Source of the DNA: Saccharomycopsis malanga
Taxonomy: Eukaryota > Ascomycota > Saccharomycetes > Ascoideales > Saccharomycopsidaceae
DNA length: 64,000 nt
Reading direction: 5' to 3'
Assembly (NCBI GenBank): GCA_004014935.1
Contig: CP025326.1
Location: forward strand, 496,001 to 560,000
The position numbers were made by a program, and so were the translations under genes. This document shows, one piece after another, positions 1-10,440 of this stretch. Every line of letters starts with the position of its first letter. Position 1 is the stretch's first letter. Under the pieces are notes generated by a model. It was given only the letters and a program-made list of their open reading frames with translations, made no database searches and was not told the origin of the DNA.

Positions 1-1100
1 TCATTTTCTAAAGAAACAAATTCATCATCGTCACTATCCAGTTGACTATTATCTAATAAATAACTTCTTTGGGGCCCATAAGTTCTGATGCTCCCTATGG
101 GTTTGATTTGTGAAATATTAGGATTTGTATCATGTTTTTCATCAGAATTATTCTGTGTGATAATCTCCGATAACGATTGTGTCAATTGCAATTCGTAAAT
201 GGACAGTATATCAGCCACTGTCAGATCAGAGCCATTATTGAATTCTTCATCGGAGTCATAAACAGGCCATTTATTATTATCTACTTTTCTTACTTTGTAA
301 GTGTTGAAATTTCCAGAGATTTCATTAACCAAATTCCAAGCATCAGTTTCTTCACAACTGAGTCCGATTTTTTCCATTTTTTCTGAGTTGTTTTGCAAAC
401 CAATCATGATGTTTTCGCTGTCTTTTTGTTGGTCTTCATCTTTTTTAACAATTTGTTCATCTGGAAAAGATTGAAGAACCGACTCTTTTGATGAACTGAT
501 TGATTCAACTTTCTGTTTAGTTTCTTGTTCAATTTTTTGTTTAGTTTTATCTTTAATTTTATCTTCAATTTTATCTTCAATTTTATCTTCAATTTTATCT
601 TCAATTTTATCTTCAATATTCTCTTCAATTTTCTCTTCAATTGTATCTTCAATTGTATCTTCAATTGTATCTTCAATTTTCATGTCTGATTTAAATGTTA
701 GCAAACCTTGGATGGCATTTTGCAATTCTTCAGAGTCAGTCTTGGAATTTCCATAGTATTTGGGTTTATCTAACACAACAGAGGTATTTGTAGAGTGTTT
801 CTGAACAACAGTTTTCTCAAAATGTATAATCCGAGGATTAAAAGATTTATTTTCTTCTATATTTTCAGTAGATTTTGTAGCAATTATCCTCTGACTTTTA
901 CCATTTGTTAAGCCAATAATTTTACTCTTTTTAATCTTTATATTTCCAGTAGATTTTCCAACACGTTGAGTTTCCCTCAAGTCTGAATTGCTTTCTAAGG
1001 GCAGCGAGAGTTTTGCACTAGCAGCAGAAAACCGTTTTCTCTTTACCCCATAAGTATTTTTTGCCCCATAAGTATTCTTTCTTCCTGTCAAAAACGTCAT
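1..1100 (-). CDS. Rad61/Wapl-like cohesin-release factor, N-terminal part (runs off left edge)
   Basis: An uninterrupted frame runs from an ATG at 1100 (a stop lies five codons upstream) past position 1, so the C-terminal part is outside the window. The protein starts MTFLTGRKNTYGAKNTYGVK: two TYG-x-K repeats followed by a basic, Ser/Lys-rich stretch. A long run of I-E-D-K/T repeats follows (about 527-680), then acidic sequence ending in IRTYGPQRSYLLDNSQLDSD, where a second TYG-x-x-RS motif precedes an acidic patch. Fungal Wapl/Rad61 proteins begin with YGKR-type motifs and have a TYG-x-x-R motif before the Wapl helical domain; that domain would lie beyond the left edge. If correct, it binds Pds5-cohesin and promotes release of cohesin from chromatin. 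The assignment rests on short motifs in a disordered region and is tentative. It shares a 190-bp divergent promoter region with the next gene. Confidence 0.45.
   Translation of the reverse strand, partial: MTFLTGRKNTYGAKNTYGVKRKRFSAASAKLSLPLESNSDLRETQRVGKSTGNIKIKKSKIIGLTNGKSQRIIATKSTENIEENKSFNPRIIHFEKTVVQKHSTNTSVVLDKPKYYGNSKTDSEELQNAIQGLLTFKSDMKIEDTIEDTIEDTIEEKIEENIEDKIEDKIEDKIEDKIEDKIKDKTKQKIEQETKQKVESISSSKESVLQSFPDEQIVKKDEDQQKDSENIMIGLQNNSEKMEKIGLSCEETDAWNLVNEISGNFNTYKVRKVDNNKWPVYDSDEEFNNGSDLTVADILSIYELQLTQSLSEIITQNNSDEKHDTNPNISQIKPIGSIRTYGPQRSYLLDNSQLDSDDDEFVSLEN
527..680 (-). repeat. In-frame 12-bp tandem repeat (IEDK/IEDT units)
   Basis: About a dozen imperfect copies of a 12-bp unit (plus strand TCAATTTTATCT and variants) encode alternating Ile-Glu-Asp-Lys/Thr in the Rad61-like frame. 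Another minus-strand frame through the same repeat (404-676) encodes Leu/Lys-rich sequence and is a shadow. Confidence 0.85.
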
Positions 1101-1205
1101 TTGGCTTATCAGTTATATTTCTACTTGGTATAGTACGCGGTGGATGCCTGAAAAAAAAATATTCAAGAAAAAGACGCCAATACGCGTATATAATAAATAT
1201 TAACA

Positions 1206-1271
1206 ATGTCTGGTGAAACTATGAATACAAGTGATTATCATCAATCCCCAACTTTTTGTTTGAAAAAGTAA
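1206..1271 (+). promoter_or_regulatory. Upstream ORF (21 codons) before the 1292 gene
   Basis: An ATG at 1206 opens a 21-codon frame (MSGETMNTSDYH...) that stops at 1271, 20 bp before the ATG of the next gene. It is in a different frame and I found no splice signals that would join it to the main frame. If the transcript starts upstream of 1206, it would act as a uORF and lower translation of the main ORF. Confidence 0.35.
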
Positions 1272-1291
1272 TATGGCACCGGGGAAATGAA

Positions 1292-2482
1292 ATGCTGTTT
1301 TCAGATAAGTTTCATCTGGATACTCCCCATGAGATAGAATATATACTGGTTTCTGACAGTGACGATGAAATCATTTCTGTAAAAAGAGTGAAACGTAATG
1401 ATTTTAAACATACATACAATGAAAAGACTGATAATGCTGAAGATAATGTTAATACTGAGAAAGAAGGTTTTGCATTGATTGATGAATCTGGTGATATTTC
1501 TCTGAATGACGATGAAAACTTGCGTATTTGTAATATTGTTGATACAAGTTTCCTAATTAAACCAAATACTACGAAAAATTCAGTACAAGATAATATTGTT
1601 TTTGACTACAAACCTCTAAGGAGTCCTCCATTAAATAATATTCCATCAACTAGTGAAAATACATTGAATTGTGATAACTTTATTCCATCGGCTAGTGAAA
1701 ATATATCAAGTTGTGATAACATCATATCAACTTGTGATAATACCATTCCATCAACTTATGATGCTGAAAATGACTATAATATCATTATTTCTGCACCAAA
1801 GTTCCATCCTTCCTCTCCAGATTTGACAATATCATCTTTTAATCTGAAACCTCGTCAAAATAGCATGGAATCGCATCAAGACACGGTTCTGGATGGTCCT
1901 ATTATTCCTGCCAAACTGAAAAAGACAGTAAAAAAAATCAAGCCAATGAATAAATTAGGTAATGATGCTGACATTATCAAGGCAATGCCAATGAATAAAT
2001 TAGGTCATGACGCTAACATTATCAATGCAATACCAATAAATAAAATAGATAATGATGCTGACATTATCAAAACAAAGCCCATAAGTAAATTAGATGACTT
2101 TATCAAGTCAAACCACATTGACGTTCCCAGTGTAATAGAATCAAAGCAGTTTCCGCTGAAATGTTATAGTAAGACCAATGATGGACACTCGAAAAACAAA
2201 ATTGAGACTTTTCAAAACAGACCAAATGGTGAAGCTAATAAGTGTGCTACTGGTTGTACTAATCCCACTAGTTTTATCACCAATACCACTGATCCTACTA
2301 ACACTACCAAGTCTTCCATTGAAATGGCTAATATCAATACCAACGCCTTTAAAAAACATCCCAAGCCAAAGAGTCTTGCTGAGTTGTGTGCTAAAGCAGC
2401 ACCTCGTGCTCTACGATACAGAGTGGGACTTTCTAAAAAAGAATGTGTTGAACATCTTCATCTGTATTTGAATAAACGTTAG
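1292..2482 (+). CDS. Unrecognised protein with SIM-like motif and C-terminal RVGLSKK...LH motif
   Basis: The open frame extends upstream to a stop at 1232, but the first ATG is at 1292, giving 396 residues. The N-terminus contains IEYILVSDSDDEIISV, a hydrophobic core followed directly by acidic/serine residues. This is the layout of a SUMO-interacting motif. The middle is low-complexity: repeated N-x-x-PS(T/A)(S/C)EN units and four imperfect copies of a segment of the type P-(M/I)-N-K-L-(G/D)-x-DA-(D/N)-II. The last 35 residues are basic and look conserved, ending RYRVGLSKKECVEHLHLYLN. An R-x-R-x-GLS-...-LH tail resembles the RAD51-binding tail of vertebrate RAD51AP1. That comparison is from memory. 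The protein is otherwise unidentified; a chromatin or recombination role is inference. Confidence 0.7.
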   Translation: MLFSDKFHLDTPHEIEYILVSDSDDEIISVKRVKRNDFKHTYNEKTDNAEDNVNTEKEGFALIDESGDISLNDDENLRICNIVDTSFLIKPNTTKNSVQDNIVFDYKPLRSPPLNNIPSTSENTLNCDNFIPSASENISSCDNIISTCDNTIPSTYDAENDYNIIISAPKFHPSSPDLTISSFNLKPRQNSMESHQDTVLDGPIIPAKLKKTVKKIKPMNKLGNDADIIKAMPMNKLGHDANIINAIPINKIDNDADIIKTKPISKLDDFIKSNHIDVPSVIESKQFPLKCYSKTNDGHSKNKIETFQNRPNGEANKCATGCTNPTSFITNTTDPTNTTKSSIEMANINTNAFKKHPKPKSLAELCAKAAPRALRYRVGLSKKECVEHLHLYLNKR

Positions 2483-2576
2483 CCAACCATCCACGACCTT
2501 ATGACTTTGTGCATTTGATAAATATCAATTCATTTATTCATTATAAAACGAGGGATTAAAGTCTTGCACTAAACAT

Positions 2577-2654
2577 TAGATCGTATCAATAAGCTAATAA
2601 GCATTTTGGTTAGATCGTATTAAGGAAATTAGCCAATAAGCTAATAAGCATTTC
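2577..2654. repeat. Direct duplication of about 36 bp
   Basis: The segment beginning TTAGATCGTAT and ending AAGCTAATAAGCATTT occurs twice in a row, once from about 2577 and again from about 2619, with small indels. It lies in the 3' flank of the preceding gene, beside an old family S repeat. Confidence 0.6.
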
Positions 2655-2932
2655 GAGTTCTTATACCTTCAGATATACGCGTTGTGTCTATGGGAGGCCC
2701 GGTAAAACCCAATGATGAAAGTCAGATCAATTTCGTATCCATCAAAATTTCCCACCTAAATGAACTAAGCTTTGAACTTTGATCTGGGTTGTTTTTCTGA
2801 CTATTGCCATGTTTAGTAACCAGTGAAAAACCGTTTCTAGTCTGGTTCAAACTTAGAATCCTCTAAGATTTTTTGTTCTTTTTCGAAATCTTTAACCACT
2901 AAGCCATCCTGCCCAACTGCCTTCAAAATTTT
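2651..2932 (-). mobile_element. Family S SINE-like element, old near-complete copy
   Basis: Read on the minus strand, the head carries GGATGGCTTAGTGGTTA (a tRNA A-box shape). The B-box region is diverged (AAGTTTGAACC). A body of about 150 bp follows. The conserved family 3' segment is recognisable (ATTGGGTTTTACC, then ACGCGTATATC), but the ATT tail is lost. Divergence from other copies is high, so it is probably one of the older insertions. Confidence 0.55.
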
Positions 2933-4468
2933 AGCGGAAAGTATTGAAAACTTGAATAATAATTAAACAGTTATCAGAGCTTGGAATGTGAAACCGTTCA
3001 TGAAAGTCACAATCATGAAAAGGTTATTTTCATGGAAGAATCACCACTATGGAAACCAAAAGGACTTGGAACTCATTTATAATATTTGTTGACACCTAAT
3101 TTATTTGTAAGTAAGCCAGTGGAAGTTGCTTGCACAAAATAGTTTTCAAAGAAGTGGATTTAGTTTTTACTAAAATTTGATAAAGCTAACGATTCAAAGG
3201 AGTTGACAATCAACAAATTATGATCCAAAAGATAATTAATAAAGCAAAAAACCAATAATTTGAAGCTTCAGCAAACTCAATATAAAATATCATTCAGCCA
3301 GATTACGTCAGGAAATGAAGAAGGAGCGGAACCATACTGGAGCTGGTGATTATGCAAACATGAATCAGACTTGGTATTAGATTCATTGCAATAATTCATA
3401 GCTCATAGAGGTACTTGTCTAACCTTAGCCGAAAACCGTCACAATGTTAAAACACAAGTTTTGTCAAAGTAATCGCAAAGTTATCAGTCGGATCAGTAGT
3501 GATTGTAGAAACATGTGCATGTTTCTAACTCTTTTGGCTCTTTTGGCTCTTTTGGCGTTATACTGATCTTGAAAATTCTACCCAACGTTTAAACAATCTG
3601 TAATACAATAATCCGTGGCAAAACAGAATTCAGATTCTCCTTGGGTTTCGAGTTTTTTTTCCTCTATACGAGTGATGCTATATTGTGGTATGGGCTTTGG
3701 TTGCTGATTGTAGCCCGGTTGGCTATAATATAGTTTATTGGTCATGATGCCTACAAATGGGAGACGCCATAAACGTTTTATATACTGTGTTGCTTTTCTT
3801 CTGTGTGTACCATCTTTGTTTTCCAACATGGTTCAGTGAGCGCTTCGTTTCTAGCTAGCAAAAAAAATGTTTTGACTGGCAGAGTTGATCTGCTTAATTT
3901 AAAAGGTCAACGCTCATTTGGTACTACTGCAGAATTTTTTTGAAGAAAACGTAACAAGGCTAAAGCTAGTCAAGAAGAAAAGGCCCAACTTTAAAGCACA
4001 CAAGCACAAGTTAAATAACGAGTTATACTGTTCGCCATCTGAATTTTCAATAATAAAACTTGCAATTTTAGTGAATCAAATGACAGGTTGTCTGATCAAG
4101 CCTTTACTTCTTTACAAAAGGACCGATTATATCGGTGACTACTGGAAGCACTTTCTGATGCGATTCTCGCTATTTTTGGCAATTCTCCCAATAACTTGAT
4201 ATACAATATCCAATATAGTAAACCAAATTAAACAGCCGAAAAACTGCCAATTTAAGAATGCTCCAAGCTTTCAAAACAGAGCAAATATTTTGATCTTATT
4301 CAATACCAGCATTTGTTATATTGTTATTTATTTACATTCTCCATGGTGTCGCTCGTCCTCTGTTTGATTCAGTGAAGGCAGAATCTCGATTTCGTTCTAA
4401 TAAATTCAGTTCTACTAGTAAACAATTGTTTTGTTGGGCTATCCAACCCATACACTCTACAGAACCTT
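2933..4468. other. Intergenic region, no convincing gene
   Basis: About 1.5 kb without a supported gene. A minus-strand ORF at 3578-3829 (83 codons, or 55 from an inner ATG at 3745) encodes a Tyr/Pro/Gln-rich stretch with four Cys near its end. It loosely recalls small CYSTM-type proteins, but the Cys spacing is wrong, so I do not call it. A plus-strand ORF at 3918-4199 has no recognisable features. A triplicated CTCTTTTGG-type motif lies near 3530-3555. Confidence 0.5.
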
Positions 4469-7357
4469 TCACCCCTTTTCTATGGCATTTTTGAACTCTT
4501 GCATAAACAAGTCTCTTGATTCTACAAAAGACATGATCACTGTAGTCTTGTACAAATCGTTTCCCTGGATCGCCTGGGCCAAACTATCTATCCAAGTGGT
4601 GTCGTGGGCCATATCTGTAAAGCAATCCATCAAATGGTGCAATTCTTCGCATGTAAACTGGGTGAAATACGAAGTGTTGGGCATTTTTACTATGTCTATA
4701 CCCAAAGCTTCATCTTCTTTACAAGATGGCAGCTGCAAATTTTCATCGTAGCCCACATATATCGAAAGGGTTGACGTTGGTTCTCCTCTGTTGTTGGCTT
4801 CTGTTTTATTGACTAAAGCTTTTAGAAAGCCTTGTAGCAAGAATCCTTCTCTTAGAAAGTCGAAATAGAATTTGGAGTGTTTTTGGTACCAAACGTTCCC
4901 CAATGTGCTATGCAACTGGATAACAATGTTTTTGAGGCTAACTAAAAGTGTCAATTTCCTCTCGGTGGTTTTGGCATCAAAATGAATGGTTCTGAGTTTG
5001 CAATGTGTAAGATAGATGGCATTGAATAGTCGGAACAAGGCCCCGGTTAAAAAGGTGAGCATATGGTTATACAACACCTCAATTGGCCGTATCAAGACAT
5101 GGTTGAAGAACCTTAGTTTGCGGTATTTCTGTGCCTTGAAAAACCGTTGATTGTGGAGCACAAATTGAAAAGAAAGAAACCTGGACACGGTTTTGGTGGT
5201 GAGAATGCTTTGTTTGAAAAAATACAAATAGTTTGTCAAATTGTTCGACTTGTCATAATAATTCAACAAAATGGCAAGCAACTTTATCTTCTGGGTGACT
5301 AGAATTAAATATTGCTTGAATCTCAATGTTTTGTTGAGAATTACCAAATATATATAATGTTCCTGATCGGCTTGTGCGACTCTGGGGTTTGTGAAGTTTG
5401 CATCGTTGGCAAAATACAGCTCAGGATCCCCAAACTCGTCCTGTAGCAAGTTGTTAGCATCTACAAAGAACTTGTAGACCTTTTTGGCCTGTACTGCGCC
5501 GTCAGAATATATTGTTTTGACCAATATCTGGATTTCGCGAATGATCCGGTCTAGTTTGACATACGACTCTTCGATCAACTCGTCTACATAATTCTGCTTT
5601 CTGCTAGACGTGGGAGTTTCCATTCTTCTTGGTAAAGGTATATTTGTAGCAACGGTAATAGGAGGATCACCATTGTACAAGGCGTTTTCTGCTTCTAATC
5701 TGAGCACATAATGCCACATCTTACGTTGTTTATATACCAAATTGTCCTTGGAAAACATTTTCCCCGAAACACCACCGCCTAGGGGCTGCACAGTAACAGA
5801 GTCCCAGTCCTTATAAAGTCCTATGCTCATGGCCAAGGCAGAAATGCTATTGAAAAGCATGTTTTTCTCGTTTCCCACAATGCCGTTGGGTTTCTCCTCG
5901 CAGATGGAATAATAGTGGAAAAGAAATATGTTGGCACCCAAGGTTACCAAGCTGCCCTTTTTCATGGTCTTGCACTGCGATAAACACGCTAATGCCAAGT
6001 CAATGTAGCTGGGTCCTATGAATTCTAGCTCAGAAACAATCTGCTTCTCTACAGGATTGTCTGGTTCTACAAGATCAGGGTTGATTTTCACTGCCATATA
6101 CGCCATTCTGAGCATGATGAGGAACGTGGCTACCATTCCCAAGTCTACAAAGGTGGTGATGTAGATTTTATAGCTATCTGCGTACGAGGTGCCGGGGAGA
6201 AACTTGATGCCAGTGATAATAAGCTCAATATCCTTTTTGAATTCGCCTAGATCCAAAATAGGAACAAATGGATGAACGTACTTCTCAAACACCTCACATA
6301 AAAACAACACGATATCCAACGAGGGAAGTGATTTCTCTATCTCCAATATGAGAGCCTCGCAGAAGGATTTGGAGGTGTTGGAATATAAAGAAAAGCCAGG
6401 CTGTCGGCTTTTGATAGAAAACAAGGCCCATATCCTCTTTTGGTTGTCTTCGGCATGCACACTGCTTCTATCCAAAAGATGGTTGCCAATCATTATATAG
6501 TTGGACGTCTTGAAATCCTCATTCAAGGCTGTGGCTAGCGGATTTATCAAATAACTAATGTTGGAGTCAAGCTTTGCTTCTTTGATTGTGTGCTTAATCA
6601 CACGATAATGTGCACCTATAAATACCATTCCCGCGTAATACAAAGGATCCAAGGAGCCCATGTAATAATAGCTCAACACCTTACAATCCTGAATACTATT
6701 TACCTTGAGAAATATGTTTTTTGCAACAGAGAAGAAGTCTATCATCTCATATTCTTCAATCTGAGGGCCAGACAAAGATACAGGCTTGAGTCTTGCAAGC
6801 TGTGCTTGAAACTCTGCTATTTTGGACTCTAAATATTCAACCATTGGCATATTCGATTCAGAATACTCCGTTAAGGGTTTTAGAGAACTGTAGGGTGTAT
6901 TAGAAACAAAGGTAGGACTACTTTTAGGTGTACTGTTAGAACTAGGCATGCTAGAGCTGTTCCTAATGTCACTTCCATTAGTTGTATTTATTCTATTATT
7001 ACTGTTATCACTTTCATTGTTTGCATTCAACATGCTGTTTCTAATATCGCTCTCACTGTTTGTATCCTGTAAACCACCTACAAGATTGCCTTCTACGTCT
7101 ACAATACCACCTGGTTGTGCCAGTTTCTCCGAAACCCGCACAGTCTTTCTCCACACATCATTCAGCACCTTCTTCAAAACACCCTTATATTCACAGTCCC
7201 CCAGTGTATTATGTTTAACACAGTATGTACACTTTGGCCGTTTCTGGTCACATTTGCGCTTCTTAGCCCTACAATACGAACAAGAGTAAATTGGTCTGTT
7301 TCTCTTAAACTTTTGCCGCCGAGGCTTTTGAATCTCGTTTGACAGAATCTCCGACAT
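4469..7357 (-). CDS. Zn2Cys6 (Gal4-type) transcription factor
   Basis: 962 residues starting MSEILSNEIQ. A zinc binuclear cluster lies at residues 26-55 (Cys 26, 29, 36, 43, 46, 55; spacing C-x2-C-x6-C-x6-C-x2-C-x8-C), flanked by basic residues (KPRRQKFKRNRP). A Ser/Asn-rich linker with SNSESD/NESDN-type runs follows to about residue 165. The remaining 750 or so residues are helical with scattered hydrophobic segments, as in the fungal-specific regulatory domain; LGMVATFLIMLRMAYMAVK around residue 405 fits its core. The factor would bind CGG-type half-sites in the nucleus. I cannot tie it to a named regulator, and its ligand and targets are unknown. The 1.8 kb upstream holds no other gene on this strand. 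Confidence 0.93.
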   Translation of the reverse strand: MSEILSNEIQKPRRQKFKRNRPIYSCSYCRAKKRKCDQKRPKCTYCVKHNTLGDCEYKGVLKKVLNDVWRKTVRVSEKLAQPGGIVDVEGNLVGGLQDTNSESDIRNSMLNANNESDNSNNRINTTNGSDIRNSSSMPSSNSTPKSSPTFVSNTPYSSLKPLTEYSESNMPMVEYLESKIAEFQAQLARLKPVSLSGPQIEEYEMIDFFSVAKNIFLKVNSIQDCKVLSYYYMGSLDPLYYAGMVFIGAHYRVIKHTIKEAKLDSNISYLINPLATALNEDFKTSNYIMIGNHLLDRSSVHAEDNQKRIWALFSIKSRQPGFSLYSNTSKSFCEALILEIEKSLPSLDIVLFLCEVFEKYVHPFVPILDLGEFKKDIELIITGIKFLPGTSYADSYKIYITTFVDLGMVATFLIMLRMAYMAVKINPDLVEPDNPVEKQIVSELEFIGPSYIDLALACLSQCKTMKKGSLVTLGANIFLFHYYSICEEKPNGIVGNEKNMLFNSISALAMSIGLYKDWDSVTVQPLGGGVSGKMFSKDNLVYKQRKMWHYVLRLEAENALYNGDPPITVATNIPLPRRMETPTSSRKQNYVDELIEESYVKLDRIIREIQILVKTIYSDGAVQAKKVYKFFVDANNLLQDEFGDPELYFANDANFTNPRVAQADQEHYIYLVILNKTLRFKQYLILVTQKIKLLAILLNYYDKSNNLTNYLYFFKQSILTTKTVSRFLSFQFVLHNQRFFKAQKYRKLRFFNHVLIRPIEVLYNHMLTFLTGALFRLFNAIYLTHCKLRTIHFDAKTTERKLTLLVSLKNIVIQLHSTLGNVWYQKHSKFYFDFLREGFLLQGFLKALVNKTEANNRGEPTSTLSIYVGYDENLQLPSCKEDEALGIDIVKMPNTSYFTQFTCEELHHLMDCFTDMAHDTTWIDSLAQAIQGNDLYKTTVIMSFVESRDLFMQEFKNAIEKG

Positions 7358-8865
7358 CTCCCTTTAAAATAATAGTATCCCCTTCAAAACGCCAATAGCA
7401 GATGACATCCATCTGATGCCCTTAATCAAGCCGCTCTAATCTTATACTGGTATTTGATGCATTTTGATAGAGTTAAGAATGTGTCAGATAGTATTGTAGT
7501 ATGTGTATATATAAGGAGTGTACGGGTGTACCCAATAGGTGTAAGGTTGGTGGCTTACTCAGTGATAGATGGTCAATGGATCAATAAAGGAGATAGTTAT
7601 AAAAAGAGGGAATATATAATACATTATTAAAAGTCTGAATATATAATAGAAATAAGTCGTATTAGAACTAGTTTCTAAATATCAAAATACATACTAACTA
7701 CTTCACGCTTGTTTGAAGCCGCAGTTGGGCTACATTTGAGAAAGAAACGTTTGCTAACAGTTAATCCTAATGAAACTCATGGTGTAAAGCAATAGTTTAG
7801 TCTCTCAAATCTCATTGGAAATGGGACGAATAGCAAGAAAACCTGAAATGGTTGGGGTCTTTTGGTTTTACGAGATAAAACAAAAACTACTTATTGTCAT
7901 ACAAAACCAGTTATACTAATATATTCCTAAGAATTTTCCGGTGAAAATCAACGTTTATAAATCTGTAAATAAAGGAAATTGATTGTCAAACTGAATTTAA
8001 ACAGTAACTGAACTTCTGTAAAAAGGGAATCGAGCCCAATTGTTGCATTTTTTTATTCACCAATGGATTTAAGAGTTTGGCCAGTGTTCGTAATCAGACA
8101 GATTCGGCTACAGGAACTTGGACAGGAGTTAACCTCGGCTGTGAAATTCTTTAAAATGACACTCCAATTTAGGGCAATATCAGAGTGGGAGGGGGGGAGG
8201 GAATGAGGGCCATTTAACAGCAATTACGCACGTATTAGATGGAGTTTGCGGTTGGCAAAGCATGTTTTAAAGAGCTTGTAATGTCTATTAATGTATGATT
8301 TGTTTTATAGTCTAATTATCTCGTAGCATTTTGAAGTATTTTGTGAAATCAGTAAATAATACAGATTTAATTCAAGATGCTTGAGCAGATTCTCAATTTA
8401 CTAACCCTACAGGACGCCCCGAGGTTTAATTATGTAGAACAAGTAGGCAGAAGTATCCAGGGTGTCGTGTTTGTTTGTCTTTACAAAATAATGGGCCAGC
8501 CGGAGAAGTTGGGGGTTGGCGTTTTTATGGACTTTTCTATTCGAGGTCTTATCAAAATGAAGCAGTTTAACGGTTGTTCTACTTTGTTCCTGGCTAATTG
8601 AGTATATATATTTTTGTTTTATCAATGAATGATATCAAAAGGAGTTTTACTGGATGCGTATTTCTTAATTGATTGTATGGTCATATTCTTAAGAAGAAAC
8701 AAATACAAATCTTCTTGGTACTATATCATCGAATTATTTTGAACGAATTAGCAACACCCTTTAATTCTAAGATTGATATTGATGAAATTGATTTTATGAA
8801 GGTTAGCGGTTTTTCTAAGAAATGTAAAGCTCTTATAAATTAATTCAAACTTGTTAGAAATCATT
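7358..8865. other. Intergenic region upstream of the zinc-cluster gene
   Basis: About 1.5 kb of A+T-rich DNA with no supported gene. A G-run (GGGAGGGGGGGAGGGAATGAGGG) at about 8188-8210 is the only notable composition feature. Two ORFs of similar length overlap on opposite strands at 8377-8625; neither has recognisable domains and both look like chance. Confidence 0.5.
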
Positions 8866-8998
8866 GATTGGATTCTCAACAGGCCATAGCGCGTATATAC
8901 GAAACTGATAAGTATTGGGCTCGAAAGATAAGATTAATATTAAAATAATAATAAATTATTCAGAGAGAACAGGCCATTAAGCCATACGGCCCAGTGTC
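8866..8998 (+). mobile_element. Family S fragments: 3' end (+) abutting a head fragment (-)
   Basis: From about 8866 the family 3' end is readable on the plus strand (GGCCATAGCGCGTATATACG, GAAACTGATAAGTATTGGGC, then an ATT-type tail to about 8960). Immediately after it, the minus strand of 8961-8998 reads CTGGGCCGTATGGCTTAATG, the start of a family S head, followed by TTATTATTATT. One element seems to have inserted into the tail of the other, with later loss. Confidence 0.6.
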
Positions 8999-9153
8999 TT
9001 TATTATTATTTTATATATTCTATTTGATGGCATATTCAACCAATTCATTTCGATAATACATACAAAAACTACAGCAAAGTTCTTAAATGGAAATTAAAAT
9101 AGGTTATTAAAATAACAAAGGAGAGATACAAATAAAACATTGAAAGCTAAACA

Positions 9154-9792
9154 TTAATCGCACAACATTTGGATGATTCTATCTTCCAAGTCATTGTTTC
9201 TCACATCGCTGGCTTTTTTAACTGATAAAGACTTGAGTACATCGATTACTTTTTTTCTATCAAAACCCATATTTTCAAACATTTTTACTGCGTCAGGGTC
9301 AATACCTTGATAAGGGTCGGACATGCCAGTCTCGCCACTTGAAGCAGCGTACTTAGCAGTCCATTCTCTGGCGGTTTTATCAAAGTTTGCACGATCTTTT
9401 TTATAGACGCTGGCAACTACGGCATCTTGTGGATCATCCGGCTCTGGGCTTTGTAAAAGAGCTTGCAATGAAATCAAGGACGACTTTAAAGTCAAAATGG
9501 GTGTCCACTGGTCTTTTAAAATATCTATACAAATGGCGCCAGTGGCAGAACTTATATTAGGATGATAAACTTTGGTGAGAAACTTCATCTTTGGAGGCTT
9601 GAACGGATATTCCTGAGGAATGCTGATATCGATAACAAAAGTTCCATGTTCATAAGGCGAATCAGGGGGTCCACTGAATGTCCCTATAAGACTAGACAAA
9701 TCAGATTCATCTTTCAATTTTAATGTTACACCAGAATTTACATCATTCTTCGTATCCTCCAACTCTTTCATAATTCTCTTGATGCGCGGCAT
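9154..9792 (-). CDS. UBC1: Ubiquitin-conjugating enzyme E2 with C-terminal UBA domain (Ubc1/E2-25K class)
   Basis: 212 residues from MPRIKRIMKELEDTK. Residues 1-150 form the UBC fold: HPN at 77-79 (YHPNIS), active-site Cys88 in TGAICIDILKDQWTP, and the downstream SLQALLQSPEPDDPQDA stretch. Cys88 is at the same position as in S. cerevisiae Ubc1. Residues from about 170 form a UBA domain (MFENMGFDRKKVIDVLKSL), which marks this class of E2. The enzyme accepts ubiquitin from E1 and extends chains in ER-associated and cell-cycle-linked degradation. Length agrees with the family (about 215). The 3' flank is short. The 5' side is A+T-rich with a family S repeat about 500 bp upstream. Confidence 0.97.
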   Translation of the reverse strand: MPRIKRIMKELEDTKNDVNSGVTLKLKDESDLSSLIGTFSGPPDSPYEHGTFVIDISIPQEYPFKPPKMKFLTKVYHPNISSATGAICIDILKDQWTPILTLKSSLISLQALLQSPEPDDPQDAVVASVYKKDRANFDKTAREWTAKYAASSGETGMSDPYQGIDPDAVKMFENMGFDRKKVIDVLKSLSVKKASDVRNNDLEDRIIQMLCD

Positions 9793-10293
9793 TTTCTAAG
9801 GTTTTTTGTCAATAAAACACCTCTCAATCAACCTAATTTATATATTTTCTCTACTTATATATAAGTTGTGTAATGATAAGATATCCATCACCAGTTTTAC
9901 TATGAAAAGTGTGTGGCAAATCATCCCATATTGTAGCAGGGCTCATAAATAATGATATACCTGTTTTACGGGTCATTATAGGTATATACTGTATATAAGG
10001 TTATTTGACTAAATTGAGTATCTTTTTGCTATTACGTACATAGGCAGGTAAATCTTTATAGTAGAAACCCCGTCAATTCTAGTTGATATCTTTGAAATGT
10101 CTCTGCTTGATTATTTGAACAACGCAGGCAATCATTGGTTTTTAAGTCCTTTTTCAGTATAGTTATATTGGAATCTGAATGACTAATTATTCAAGTTTTA
10201 ATGATTATTCAGGTTTTTGATAAGATTAAATTACTCAGATTTATAAAAAGTTACGGAGAAAACCTGTATAAATAATTCTTGGTTATATGTCTT

Positions 10294-10440
10294 TTATTTC
10301 GAGCTCAGTACATGTCAGTTTCGTATATCTGCGCTAGGGACTTAGCAAAACTTGGTGAGGAAAACCAATAATGTTCTGTTTTTCTTAAAATTCTCATTCT
10401 TGATCCTGTCAGGTCTTTTTTCTCTTTTCGATAGTGCTAT
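10294..10440 (-). mobile_element. Family S SINE-like element, short form
   Basis: On the minus strand: a head remnant (GCACTATCGAAAAGAGAAAA, AAGACCTGACAGGATCAAG), then ATTGGTTTTCC and the conserved 3' end ACGAAACTGACATGTACTGA with a degraded tail. The B box and middle body are missing, as in other short copies. Confidence 0.6.

Noticed and set aside
404-676. Lys/Leu-rich minus-strand ORF
   Set aside because: It is a shadow frame of the 12-bp repeat in the Rad61-like gene. The real frame encodes IEDK.
1256-1291. Upstream start for the 1292 gene
   Set aside because: The frame upstream to 1256 begins with TTG and has no ATG. A TTG start is implausible for a yeast gene.
3578-3829. Small CYSTM-like or pheromone-like gene
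   Set aside because: The Tyr/Pro/Gln-rich start is suggestive, but the Cys spacing is wrong for CYSTM and there are no repeat or processing motifs.
8377-8625. Two overlapping opposite-strand ORFs of 72-74 codons
   Set aside because: No domain, no support for either strand, and A+T-rich context.
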